A DNA stretch of 41,165 nucleotides from positions 1-41,165 of IMG/VR virus record IMGVR_UViG_3300046524_000104; one strand, written 5' to 3'. The stretch is from a virus. Shown piece by piece: positions 1 to 7,144 of the stretch (positions within the stretch are counted from its first letter, which is position 1; each line of letters begins with the position of its first letter). The notes under the pieces are model-generated. The model had not been told where the DNA came from. It was given only the letters and a program-made list of their open reading frames with translations, and ran no database searches. The position numbers and the translations under genes were made by a program.

Positions 1-8
1 AGGAAGGC

Positions 9-1163
9 ATGACCACGACTCATGCAGGCGAGTGCATGACCGACGAGAAAATCGAAGCGCTGAAAGCTGCCGCACTGGCCGCGACGCCGCAGAACATCGA
101 TAGTGCTGAGTCCATTGACCGCTTCGAGGACGGCAGTCATATCGAATGCCCGGCCTGTAGCGGCGAAGGGTATGTGCCGCGCGAGGCTGATTTTTGCAAT
201 TACGACGGCACCGCCATCGGCGTGCAGTTCTATGGCATCGGCGCTGCGCATGGCGCGGCTGAAGCATATTTCCGCGCAGTGAGCCCCGCCAATGTGCTCG
301 CGCTGATTGGTCGGCTTGAATGCGCTGAAGTCGCCCTGCTATCTGCAAGAAAACCTGCCGCGCCGCAGTCGTTCGAAACGTGGGCGACGAAAGAAGGGCT
401 GATTAGCGAGTCGCACGGCGTTCGATTCGTCAATTCGATGTGCGATGTCGCACGGAAGGCATGGAGCGCCGCGCTCGCCGCTCTCGCTGCCGCGCCAGCG
501 CAATCGGGGGAGCCGGTGGCGATCGTCCGCGACAATCCGGACGACATTGGCACAATCATCGAGGCGACGTGCCCGCTCGAAGTCGGAACGCAACTCTATC
601 TTGCCGCCCCGCAGCCAGCACAGACTGCGCAATCTGGTGAGGCGTGCAAGTGTCGCCGACTCGGAGATTGGGACGGTCGCAATCACCATCCGCTATGCGA
701 CGAGGCACCCGCGCAATCTGCCGTGGTGCTGGACGATGAGCGGGCCGCGTTTGAGGCATGGTGGAAATCCAACGGATGCATAGCGATCGGTAAAACGTGG
801 ACGGAAGATGCGTGCTGTATGGCATGGCAAGCCCGCGCCGCATCCCCGCAACCAGTGGCACAGACGGAGCGGGCGCTGACGGAGCCCGCATATAGTTGGC
901 TTACGATCTCGTCAGCACCGCGCGACGGATCGAACATCCTGATTCGTTTCGGTCGAGATGGCGCATCGCAGGCGAAGTATGTGCCGGGCGTACCACACCC
1001 TTGGAAGTTCATCGACACCAACGATGGCATCACGTGGCTGATCAACGGCGCGCGAGATGACGAATACGGGCCGTCGCACTGGATGCCGATGCCGTCAGTG
1101 CATGAAGCAGAGCCTGGTCACGTGACCGCCGCGCAGCCAGCAAGCGGAGGTGATCATGAGTGA
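9..1163 (+). CDS. Ead/Ea22-like phage accessory protein with DUF551-like C-terminus
   Basis: Protein of 384 residues of unknown function. The N-terminus carries a CPACSGEGY zinc-knuckle-like stretch (about residues 47-55) and then an SPANVLALIGRLE segment typical of Ead/Ea22-like early phage proteins. The last 75 residues (YSWLTISSAPRDG to the HWMPMPS end) resemble the DUF551 W-x-P-L-P module. The middle is Ala/Pro-rich linker. The ATG at 9 follows AGGAAGG at the very edge of the window and an upstream gene probably overlaps it as ATGA; an in-frame ATG at 36 is an alternative start. It heads the visible part of an early operon, and its 3' end overlaps the next gene. Family assignment is from remembered motifs; the function is unknown. 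Confidence 0.7.
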   Translation: MTTTHAGECMTDEKIEALKAAALAATPQNIDSAESIDRFEDGSHIECPACSGEGYVPREADFCNYDGTAIGVQFYGIGAAHGAAEAYFRAVSPANVLALIGRLECAEVALLSARKPAAPQSFETWATKEGLISESHGVRFVNSMCDVARKAWSAALAALAAAPAQSGEPVAIVRDNPDDIGTIIEATCPLEVGTQLYLAAPQPAQTAQSGEACKCRRLGDWDGRNHHPLCDEAPAQSAVVLDDERAAFEAWWKSNGCIAIGKTWTEDACCMAWQARAASPQPVAQTERALTEPAYSWLTISSAPRDGSNILIRFGRDGASQAKYVPGVPHPWKFIDTNDGITWLINGARDDEYGPSHWMPMPSVHEAEPGHVTAAQPASGGDHE

Positions 1164-1485
1164 CCTGATTAAGCGCCTACGCGACCACGAAGCCTCTGTA
1201 TTGCAGGGCCCGGCGTATCTGATGCGAACCGCGACAGAGGCAGCGCAAGCCCTCGAATCCGCGAACGCCCGCATCGCCGAACTCGCAACAAAATGCCGCC
1301 TGTACGAAGCATCGCTCGACAAGTCGGATAGGGAAGCGGATGGGCTGAAGAAGGATGCGGAGCGGTATCGGTGGCTGCGTGACAATCATATTGGCGACGA
1401 CCCTGAAGCAATCGAACTGACGCCAGCGGCGCAATATGGATTGGATGCCGCGATCGATGACGCCATTGCCAAGGAACCGAAATGA
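1156..1485 (+). CDS. Small coiled-coil phage protein
   Basis: A 109-residue protein starting at the ATG at 1156, chosen because GGAGG lies five bases upstream; a GTG at 1150 would add two residues. Residues about 25-75 are rich in Ala, Glu, Lys and Arg with heptad character (an ESANARIAEL stretch, then SDREADGLKKDAERYRWLRD), suggesting a coiled coil. The RYRWLRD segment is common in small accessory proteins of Burkholderiales phages. The start overlaps the preceding gene and the stop overlaps the next as ATGA, so it is translationally coupled. No function is assignable. Confidence 0.7.
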   Translation: MSDLIKRLRDHEASVLQGPAYLMRTATEAAQALESANARIAELATKCRLYEASLDKSDREADGLKKDAERYRWLRDNHIGDDPEAIELTPAAQYGLDAAIDDAIAKEPK

Positions 1486-1910
1486 CTGAAGACCAGATGG
1501 CGATACTCAAACGACTCGCCGATGTGCTCGAATGGGGTGGCGCAGAAAATGGTATCGCTGCCGACAATGCGGCTATCTACGCGAGCACTATCCGCGCCGC
1601 TCTTGCATCGAGCGATGCGCAAGCCGATGGCGGGAAGGGTGAGGCGGTGGCGGAAATGATCGTGCGCAAGAAAGACGTGAAGCTTGTTGCGTGGTCAAAA
1701 TCTGCCGATCTGCCGGAGGGCAAATACCGGCTCTACACCGCTCCGCAAGCCGAGTGCGCCCCGCGTGATGGACTGATGGATCTGCGTCGCATCGCACACG
1801 AATTGCGCATATACAACCCCGCCGCAGACGAGTACAAGGGCGAGCATATCCACAAGGTTTGGGCGCGTGAAATCGACGGCGCAATCGAACAGGCGGAGAG
1901 GGCGAAATGA
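1482..1910 (+). CDS. Hypothetical early phage protein
   Basis: A 142-residue protein in the ATGA-coupled operon. An N-terminal helical part (MTEDQMAILKRLADVLEW) is followed by a variable linker, and the C-terminal 40 residues (LRRIAHELRIYNPAADEY onward) form a probable helical module ending in AIEQAERAK. The PEGKYRLYTAP segment is the kind of mosaic block shared among small early proteins of this sort, as is the similar VGTQLYLAAPQ block in the gene at 9. I recognise no enzymatic motif. It is probably an accessory early protein. Confidence 0.65.
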   Translation: MTEDQMAILKRLADVLEWGGAENGIAADNAAIYASTIRAALASSDAQADGGKGEAVAEMIVRKKDVKLVAWSKSADLPEGKYRLYTAPQAECAPRDGLMDLRRIAHELRIYNPAADEYKGEHIHKVWAREIDGAIEQAERAK

Positions 1911-2113
1911 CTGAAGCGCAATTGAACGACCTTTATCGCCTGACAGCCAATCGAACCTGCGGCCGGCTCACGTTTGTAAAGATCGGGCTCTCGCTATGCA
2001 CGCCACGCGCAGAACTGACGGAACATGAGATTGGTCGGCTTTGGGAAGAATCCGACTACGACCCGCTATGGTTTGCTCGCGCCATCGAGCAGGCAGCGAA
2101 GGAGAAGGAATGA
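1907..2113 (+). CDS. Hypothetical early phage protein
   Basis: A 68-residue protein that overlaps the previous stop by ATGA and has a GGAGAGGG Shine-Dalgarno region just upstream. It contains a helix-rich ELTEHEIGRLWEESDYDPLWFARAIEQ region; the last part recurs in small phage early proteins. No catalytic or DNA-binding motif is clear. Confidence 0.6.
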   Translation: MTEAQLNDLYRLTANRTCGRLTFVKIGLSLCTPRAELTEHEIGRLWEESDYDPLWFARAIEQAAKEKE

Positions 2114-2325
2114 TGGTGACCGACGCCGAGTTATACCGACACATGCTCGAAGTCGCCAAGGCGGCCGGCTTTGAGTCGATCACTGAGGCGATCGCTACTG
2201 CCGGGAAGTACCGCAAAGCGCTTGTCGAGATCCAGAATGGCGACCCTGTGGATATGGCACTTGATCCGGGATGGGCAAGACGCATTGCAGCAGAGGCGCT
2301 AGGCGAAGAACAGGAGAAGGCATGA
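2110..2325 (+). CDS. Hypothetical early phage protein
   Basis: A 71-residue protein. Two adjacent ATGs (2110 and 2113) follow GGAGAAGG, and either could be used; the first overlaps the previous stop. Mostly helical sequence, with an AAGFESITEAIATAGKYRKAL core and a PGWARRIAAEALG tail. No recognised domain. Its place in the coupled operon is the main support. Confidence 0.6.
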   Translation: MMVTDAELYRHMLEVAKAAGFESITEAIATAGKYRKALVEIQNGDPVDMALDPGWARRIAAEALGEEQEKA

Positions 2326-2483
2326 CACCAGCCGAAATTGATGCGCTGATCTACAAGCATACGGGCATTCGCGAAAATTTCCCTGAGCAGCAAGACGAAC
2401 TTCGCAAGCTGGTTCGCGCTGTCATTGAACAAGTTTCGGATATCGACACGCGAACGATCGACATGTTTTCGGAGGCTAGATGA
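2322..2483 (+). CDS. Small hypothetical phage protein
   Basis: A 53-residue acidic helical protein (MTPAEIDALIYKHTG start). Its start overlaps the previous stop by ATGA and is preceded by AGGAGAAGG. No recognised domain; supported by coupling and a good ribosome binding site. Confidence 0.55.
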   Translation: MTPAEIDALIYKHTGIRENFPEQQDELRKLVRAVIEQVSDIDTRTIDMFSEAR

Positions 2484-2650
2484 TCCACATATTTGCAACC
2501 TTGATTATCTCCGCGGTGGCCTTGATTGCTGTTTGGCAATGGGCGCGCATCCAGTTTGATTCGTGGAGAAACCGGAGGCTAATTCGTCGCACGCTGAACG
2601 AGTTGCGCGTCTGGCGACAAGAACATGACGCCAAGAAGGAGTCAACATGA
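2480..2650 (+). CDS. Small single-pass membrane protein
   Basis: A 56-residue protein with one N-terminal hydrophobic segment (residues about 3-22, ending AVWQWARIQF) followed by a very basic tail rich in Arg (SWRNRRLIRRTLNELRVWRQ). The layout predicts an inner-membrane anchor with a cytoplasmic basic tail. GGAGG lies just upstream of the ATG, which overlaps the preceding TGA. The function is unknown. Confidence 0.55.
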   Translation: MIHIFATLIISAVALIAVWQWARIQFDSWRNRRLIRRTLNELRVWRQEHDAKKEST

Positions 2651-2811
2651 CCCAATGGAAATGCCACCACGGCTTCACGCTGAGCCAGCAATGCCGCGAA
2701 TGCGATCTGGTATCGGCGCGCGAGATCGAATCACACTGGGGCGTCGACGAAGCTAGGGCAAAGATTGCCCAGGCCGAGGCGGTCAAGACGGATGCGGAGG
2801 TGAGGGCATGA
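2647..2811 (+). CDS. Small CxxC-type putative zinc-binding protein
   Basis: A 54-residue protein. Residues 6-20 carry C-H-H and then C-x-x-C spacing (WKCHHGF, then QQCRECDL), compatible with one small zinc site. A short helical tail follows. The ATG overlaps the previous stop, with AAGGAG upstream. The zinc site is inferred from spacing only; the function is unknown. Confidence 0.55.
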   Translation: MTQWKCHHGFTLSQQCRECDLVSAREIESHWGVDEARAKIAQAEAVKTDAEVRA

Positions 2812-2966
2812 CGCTCCTAACCTTATACGCCCTTATCGGCGCAACCATGTCCCTGATCGAGTCGCAAGGCCGGTGCCCATCGGCAAGCCTGGCAGTGTTA
2901 TGGCCGCTGGCGCTGGTAGCGATTGTGGGAGGGGTTATTTTGGGGGATGCGGAGGTGAAGGAATGA
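2808..2966 (+). CDS. Small two-span membrane protein
   Basis: A 52-residue protein with two hydrophobic stretches (residues about 2-17 and 28-46, the second LAVLWPLALVAIVGGVILG) separated by a short polar loop with Arg and Cys. It overlaps both neighbours by ATGA. Possible roles include a small early membrane effector; there is no family match I can name. Confidence 0.5.
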   Translation: MTLLTLYALIGATMSLIESQGRCPSASLAVLWPLALVAIVGGVILGDAEVKE

Positions 2967-3613
2967 AAGAACGACCAATTTTATTTAGCGGCCCGATGGT
3001 GCGCGCTCTGCTCGACGGCAGCAAGACGCAGACGCGCCGTGTCGTGAAGCTGCCGCACAACAATCCGCTCGGTCAGTGGGAACCGACAAGTATCGGTGGT
3101 GAGAACGGCGGTCGCACGGCGGCTGGCGAAACCGTGCCGCTCCAAGGCGGCATCTGGCACACGCGGACGGGCGACAGCCTCATGTGCCCGCACGGACAGC
3201 CCGGCGACCGTCTGTGGGTGCGTGAGTCATATCGGCTACGCCGCGAGAGCCTTAACGGCGCGCCGATGGATGGCGTCCCGCCGAACATGTTCTGCGACAG
3301 CACGCGCTGGTTTGAAGCGGACGGCGCAGCGCCCGAGTTGTTCGGCAAGTTGCGCCCCAGCATCCACATGCCGCGCTGGGCATCGCGCATCACGCTCGAA
3401 GTCACTGGCGTGCGCGTCGAGCGCCTGCAGGACATCAGCGAGGCGGATGCAGAAGCGGAAGGAATCAACTTCCTTCGCCAAGTGCCCGACGCCGACGAGA
3501 CGTTGACGCCGCGCGAGCTGTATATGTGCCTTTGGGATGGACTGAAGCCAGCCGCCGGCGCGACATGGGCAGACAACCCGTGGGTGTGGGTGGTGGAGTT
3601 TAAACGGGCATGA
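2963..3613 (+). CDS. ASCH-like domain phage protein
   Basis: Protein of 216 residues. The start (ILFSGPMVRALLDGSKTQTRR, residues 6-26) is the signature of a widespread phage family with an ASCH-like, PUA-related beta-barrel thought to bind RNA or nucleotides. GDRLWVRE (about 86-93) and the end NPWVWVVEFKR are further family landmarks. The ATG at 2963 is coupled to the preceding stop, with GGAGG upstream. ASCH proteins have been linked to RNA metabolism and modified nucleosides; which applies here cannot be told. Strong family call, weak functional call. Confidence 0.75.
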   Translation: MKERPILFSGPMVRALLDGSKTQTRRVVKLPHNNPLGQWEPTSIGGENGGRTAAGETVPLQGGIWHTRTGDSLMCPHGQPGDRLWVRESYRLRRESLNGAPMDGVPPNMFCDSTRWFEADGAAPELFGKLRPSIHMPRWASRITLEVTGVRVERLQDISEADAEAEGINFLRQVPDADETLTPRELYMCLWDGLKPAAGATWADNPWVWVVEFKRA

Positions 3614-3675
3614 TCGAAGCGGCACAAAGAATCTTGGAAATCACGCGCAAATATTGGTTGGGAGGCGGGGAATGA
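3610..3675 (+). CDS. Possible 21-residue peptide bridging the operon
   Basis: A tiny ORF whose ATG overlaps the stop of the ASCH-like gene and whose stop overlaps the ATG of the HD hydrolase gene (ATGA on both sides). Its last codons include GGGAGGCGGGG, the Shine-Dalgarno for the next gene. It may serve mainly as a translational coupling bridge rather than as a functional peptide. Confidence 0.35.
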   Translation: MIEAAQRILEITRKYWLGGGE

Positions 3676-4169
3676 GCATCGCATTTAAGGCAATGCAGTT
3701 CGCGCGAGAAGCGCACAAGGATCAGTTGAGGAATTATACGGACGAGCCGTACTGCACACATCTAGCCGAGGTTGCCGGGATCGTCGCAACCCTTGATCTT
3801 CCGGAGGGACCGATTGCCATCGCTGTCGCATGGTTGCATGACACGGTGGAGGACACCGGAACAACCCCACGCACTCTTTTTGAGGAGTTCGGTCAGGACG
3901 TAAAGGCCGGCGTGATGCTGCTCAGCGACCTGGAGGAAGGCAATCGGTCATTGCGCAAACAGATGTCACGCCTCCGCCTGGCGACGGCGCCGGGCTGGAT
4001 TCAGACGATCAAATGCGCCGACCTGATCAGCAACACGTCGAGCATCGTCAAGCACGACCCGAAGTTCGCTGTGACGTATCTGGAAGAAAAGCGGCTGCTG
4101 CTTGATGCTATGACGCGGGCCGATCCGAGGCTGGTTGAGATTGCTCGGAAACAGGCGGAGGGCGTATGA
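3672..4169 (+). CDS. HD-domain (p)ppGpp hydrolase-like protein (SpoT/Mesh1 type)
   Basis: A 165-residue stand-alone HD protein. It keeps the pattern of alarmone hydrolases: H30 in the PYCTHLAEVA segment, H56-D57 followed by E60-D61 in WLHDTVEDT, and D117 with N121 in KCADLISN. These correspond to the metal and substrate residues of Mesh1 and the SpoT hydrolase domain, which remove the 3'-pyrophosphate of (p)ppGpp. No synthetase, TGS or ACT part is present. It starts at 3672, coupled to the upstream ORF. It lies two genes before the integrase, so it may tune host stringent response around the lysis-lysogeny decision; that role is inference. Activity on another 3',5'-substituted nucleotide is possible. 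Confidence 0.75.
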   Translation: MSIAFKAMQFAREAHKDQLRNYTDEPYCTHLAEVAGIVATLDLPEGPIAIAVAWLHDTVEDTGTTPRTLFEEFGQDVKAGVMLLSDLEEGNRSLRKQMSRLRLATAPGWIQTIKCADLISNTSSIVKHDPKFAVTYLEEKRLLLDAMTRADPRLVEIARKQAEGV

Positions 4170-4420
4170 ACATCGAAGGATCTGTGATGGCTAGTCGGCT
4201 CATGTCGCCGGCCGACTTGGTCGAGATCACCGGCAAACGCCGGTATTCGAAGCAGGCGGAATGGTTCAAGGCGCAGTTCGGCGTTACAGTGACGCAGCGG
4301 GATGATCGCAGCGTCGTGATGACATGGGCGACCTACGAAGCGCTCGCCGCACAAAAGGTCGGGCTTGCAACGGCTCATAGCGCGCGGCCAAAGGCCGAAG
4401 TTTGTTCACCGTTTGCGTAG
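4166..4420 (+). CDS. DUF4224 protein, integrase-associated
   Basis: An 84-residue protein with the DUF4224 core: LMSPADLVEITGKRRYSKQ followed by a second helix around AEWFKAQFGV and a beta pair ending in a MTWATYEAL segment. Proteins of this family are commonly encoded just upstream of phage tyrosine integrases and may act as recombination directionality factors or regulators; that role is not proven. GGAGG precedes the ATG at 4166; a second ATG at 4187 is possible. The stop lies six bases before the integrase start. Confidence 0.75.
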   Translation: MNIEGSVMASRLMSPADLVEITGKRRYSKQAEWFKAQFGVTVTQRDDRSVVMTWATYEALAAQKVGLATAHSARPKAEVCSPFA

Positions 4421-4425
4421 GCATC

Positions 4426-5514
4426 ATGACCCCTCGCCAGAAAGCAAAATATCCACGCGTCTACTCGAAACACGGCGCGTGGTACTGGGTCGAGCCGCGC
4501 ACCGGAAAGTGGATCCGGCTATGCGAACAGACCGATCCCGAATCGAAGTTGCTTGAGCGCCTGTCGCAGGAGCGCAATCGCTTCGAGCGACCACAGGGAG
4601 CCGGCAACGCCCGGCCCTTGATCGACGAGTACGTGCTCAAGCACCGGGACGCACATAGGGAGAAGGCGTGGCCGAGCTACGGAAAGTACGCCGGCAACGC
4701 TCTGCGCAATATCGACGTGGAGGATATCGACGCGGCGACTGTGATGGACGTGCTGAAGCACTGGAAGGGCAAGCTGCCCATGCAGCGCACGATGCGCGCG
4801 TTCCTGTCCGGGTTCTTCAGGTGGTGCATTGAAGAGCGAAAGATGAAGACCAATCCTTGCAACGAGCTGAAAAAGTGGCTGAAGAAGCCGCTTCCCAGCA
4901 GCATCTACATCACGGACGAGCACTTCTCCGCCATCCGCGCCGCGATGGCCAGCTATGAATACACCTGGCGCGGCAAGACCCTGACCGCGCACGTCAACAC
5001 CGGGCCGATGATGCAGTGCTTTGTTGACCTGTGCTATCTGACCATGCAGCGCTCAACCGAAATCCGGCTGCTGAAGTGGTCTCAGGTCGACGAATCGGAG
5101 GGCGTGATTCACTTCCTGCCGACCAAGACTGAGGATTCCAGCGGCATCGCAGTCGACATCGTGATCTCGCCGGAGATCGCCGCAGTGCTCGCGCGCCTCC
5201 GGGAGATTGACGGCAAGGTGAAGCGCATTGGCGAGGCGAACGTCATCCACGCACTAGATGGGTCGGAGTATGGGGCCACTGCAGTCCGGGCGGCATGGCT
5301 CAGGGCAGCGAAGCGGGTGAAACTTGACGGGCTGGGCTACACGGTGAAGGCGATCCGCGCCAAGGGGCTGACCGACGCGCGCAATGCCGGATACGACATC
5401 GAAGACCTGAAGGAAGCGGCGGCTCATTCGACATCGAAGCAGACCGAGGATTACATCAAACGGAGGTCCGTGCCGGTCAGCAAGGTGCGTCTAAAAATTC
5501 CCCGCAGCGCGTGA
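4426..5514 (+). CDS. int: Phage tyrosine integrase
   Basis: A 362-residue site-specific recombinase. Residues about 1-55 are a small basic N-terminal arm-binding region, 60-155 the core-binding SAM-like helices, and 160-345 the catalytic domain. Catalytic residues visible are R209 (MQRSTE), K234 (PTKTE), R311, H334 (AAHST) and the nucleophile Y343 (EDYIKR). The usual box-II histidine is replaced by lysine (K308-A-I-R311). The ATG at 4426 opens MTPRQKAKYPR; an upstream in-frame ATG at 4402 lies inside the preceding gene and would add eight residues. It presumably acts on the att region immediately downstream, with the DUF4224 protein as a possible partner. Confidence 0.92.
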   Translation: MTPRQKAKYPRVYSKHGAWYWVEPRTGKWIRLCEQTDPESKLLERLSQERNRFERPQGAGNARPLIDEYVLKHRDAHREKAWPSYGKYAGNALRNIDVEDIDAATVMDVLKHWKGKLPMQRTMRAFLSGFFRWCIEERKMKTNPCNELKKWLKKPLPSSIYITDEHFSAIRAAMASYEYTWRGKTLTAHVNTGPMMQCFVDLCYLTMQRSTEIRLLKWSQVDESEGVIHFLPTKTEDSSGIAVDIVISPEIAAVLARLREIDGKVKRIGEANVIHALDGSEYGATAVRAAWLRAAKRVKLDGLGYTVKAIRAKGLTDARNAGYDIEDLKEAAAHSTSKQTEDYIKRRSVPVSKVRLKIPRSA

Positions 5515-5805
5515 AGTCAGCAATGTATTAGACAGCGCTTAGACAGCGCATTAGACAGGGGTAGATGTCGCAGGCCAGAATGGTTACCAGGATTGGCTTG
5601 CGAGCAATCGAAAAATCCATCGTGCTTCTGTTCCGTCGTCAGAATACTGGCTATGCTTCTAAGCCTTGATGGGCATACGATAGCGCCGATCACTGTCTAA
5701 TGCGTTGCCGAGAAAATAGGCAACAACAGGCGCGGCTTTGCGGTCAATCAGCGAGCAATTATTGGACAGCAAAGAGCCTGTCTAATACGTCAAAACTTGC
5801 GTATA
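5515..5805. other. Candidate attP region with integrase arm-type repeats
   Basis: No gene is evident here. The octamer TTAGACAG occurs directly at 5528-5535, 5539-5546 and 5551-5558 (11-12 base spacing, about one helical turn) and inverted at 5693-5700 and 5778-5785. The 134 bases between the two groups would hold the core. A perfect inverted repeat, GTTGCC-9-GGCAAC, lies at 5704-5724. Arrays of short repeats on both sides of a core just downstream of int are the usual form of attP arm sites. I could not identify the crossover core or a tRNA 3' end. Confidence 0.6.
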
Positions 5806-5825
5806 TACTGTACGTAAACACAGTA
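5806..5825 (+). promoter_or_regulatory. LexA-type SOS box overlapping a -10 element
   Basis: TACTGT-N8-ACAGTA: a perfect 6+6 dyad matching the E. coli and betaproteobacterial LexA consensus CTGT-N8-ACAG, including the outer TA pairs. It overlaps a TATACT candidate -10 at 5804-5809 and ends six bases before the ATG at 5832. LexA bound here would block transcription of the 5832-7553 genes until DNA damage. Binding is inferred from the match. Confidence 0.75.
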
Positions 5826-5831
5826 TCCGCC

Positions 5832-6059
5832 ATGGGCCTATTCAACTCCGCCGAAGCTGACCGACACTGCCGCCTCTGCGAACACTGGGGCGGCGACATC
5901 GCGGGCGGCTCTCATGCGCTATGTCTTGAGGGCGGACGCAAGTATGTGCAGGCGATGCCGGAGCGCGGGTGCGTACATTTTGTGCGCTGCATAGGCGTCG
6001 ATGACGAGCCAGGTACGGCCAATGCTCCAGGCCAGACAGGAGGCGACCATGACCGATAG
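5832..6059 (+). CDS. Small cysteine-rich protein, probable SOS-induced
   Basis: A 75-residue protein with C13-x-x-C16, C31 and C47/C53, a plausible zinc site in its first two thirds. There is no Shine-Dalgarno before the ATG; the bases just upstream belong to the SOS box, so the leader is very short (about 16 bases if TATACT is the -10). I do not know the family. Its position as first gene after a LexA box suggests damage-induced expression, with the ligase-like gene downstream. Confidence 0.65.
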   Translation: MGLFNSAEADRHCRLCEHWGGDIAGGSHALCLEGGRKYVQAMPERGCVHFVRCIGVDDEPGTANAPGQTGGDHDR

Positions 6060-6267
6060 ACCCGATGACCCCGCAGACCAGCCGCCGCTTGTCCAGGCGC
6101 TGCTACTCGCCCGCTACACGCTTGTGATCCACAACGGCATGAAGGTGACCAGCGAGGGCGAGTCGTGGCGGCTAGACTTCACGACGGAACTGGCGACGAT
6201 CGACGCGGTGTTGCAGAATGCGGGAATAGACACGACGAAGCCGATGCTTGCGCCGGTCAAGTGGTGA
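6049..6267 (+). CDS. Hypothetical small phage protein
   Basis: A 72-residue protein starting at ATG 6049 after AGGAGG (five-base spacing), overlapping the previous gene by 11 bases in another frame. Proline/aspartate-rich N-terminus, then LVQALLLARYTLVIHN and an ELATIDAVLQNAGIDT helix; this second helix is common in small phage proteins. No catalytic motif is evident. Probably cotranscribed from the SOS promoter. Confidence 0.65.
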   Translation: MTDRPDDPADQPPLVQALLLARYTLVIHNGMKVTSEGESWRLDFTTELATIDAVLQNAGIDTTKPMLAPVKW

Positions 6268-6269
6268 GC

Positions 6270-6896
6270 ATGGACGCGTCAGATTTGATGCTGGCCACTC
6301 TCCATAGGCGCCCGTTCTCCGACCCGGAATGGCTGTACGAATGGAAATACGACGGCTTCAGGTGCCTGGTCCGAAAGCAGGGCGGTCATGTCGATCTGAT
6401 CAGCCGCACTGGCAAGCCATTCAACCGATCATTTCCGGACATCGTCGAAGCGGTCGCCGCGGTGCCGGGTGACTTCACGTGGGATACCGAGCTGGCCGTT
6501 GGCGACGGGAAGGGACCGTTGTCATTTGACAGGCTCCAGCAACGGGCCCGCACCACCTCGCCAAAGAACATCGGTGCCGCCGTGCGGTCGTGCCCGGCAC
6601 GGCTCTACGTGTTCGACTTGCTGAGTGCGGACGATTGCGACCTACGCGAGATTGAACTCATCGAGCGCAAGAATCGTCTGCGCGATACATTCGACGACAC
6701 GGCAACGCTCGTTTATTCCAATGCGGTTGTCGGCGTTGGCATGTGGGTATTCGAACAGGTGCAATACTATGGCTTTGAGGGAATGCTAGCCAAGCGGATG
6801 TCGTCGCCCTACACGCGCGGCAGATCGCGAGACTGGATAAAGATCAAGAACGCCGGATATGACAGGCCGGCGGCTTTGGGGTTTGGGAAGAGATAA
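6270..6896 (+). CDS. Minimal ATP-dependent DNA ligase (adenylation domain only)
   Basis: A 208-residue nucleotidyltransferase of the ATP-dependent DNA ligase superfamily. Motif I is EWKYDGFR with adenylated lysine K26. Motif Ia SRTGKPF follows at 45-51, motif III at DTELAVG (72-78), IIIa at YVFDLL (113-118), motif IV EGMLAKR (170-176) and motif V WIKIKN (189-194). It then stops after about 14 residues, so the C-terminal OB fold (motif VI) and any N-terminal DNA-binding domain are missing. It is closest in style to the ligase domain of LigD-type enzymes. An alternative GTG start at 6264 overlaps the previous stop. It may seal nicks with help from another protein, or adenylylate a non-DNA target. 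Probable SOS operon member. Confidence 0.8.
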   Translation: MDASDLMLATLHRRPFSDPEWLYEWKYDGFRCLVRKQGGHVDLISRTGKPFNRSFPDIVEAVAAVPGDFTWDTELAVGDGKGPLSFDRLQQRARTTSPKNIGAAVRSCPARLYVFDLLSADDCDLREIELIERKNRLRDTFDDTATLVYSNAVVGVGMWVFEQVQYYGFEGMLAKRMSSPYTRGRSRDWIKIKNAGYDRPAALGFGKR

Positions 6897-6935
6897 ACTG
6901 AGGCGCCAGTGAGACTGGGCTAACGGGGAGGGGTG

Positions 6936-7112
6936 ATGACACGAGAACAGGTCGAAGCGCTGCTGGCGAAGCTGACGCGGTGGGATCTGACCGGAGACTA
7001 TGAGGGCGACCACAGCATGGTTCCCTGTGAACTCGACGGCGAATTCGTCAGGTTTGATGACGTGCGGGAAGCGCTGGAAGGGATGATTGACGCGCCGCAG
7101 ACTGCGGGCTGA
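6936..7112 (+). CDS. Small hypothetical phage protein
   Basis: A 58-residue acidic protein preceded by GGGGAGGGGTG, a strong Shine-Dalgarno region, at ATG 6936. It begins with a helix (MTREQVEALLAKL) and ends in a short beta/helix module with FVRFDDVREALEGM. No named family; the ribosome binding site and coding-like composition support it. Confidence 0.6.
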   Translation: MTREQVEALLAKLTRWDLTGDYEGDHSMVPCELDGEFVRFDDVREALEGMIDAPQTAG

Positions 7113-7144
7113 TGATTGATATGCGCTTAGGCGCGGGAGGAAGG

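Noticed and set aside
5515-5831. A tRNA gene or tRNA fragment as integration target.
   Set aside because: No T-loop consensus, acceptor stem or CCA end is found in the region.
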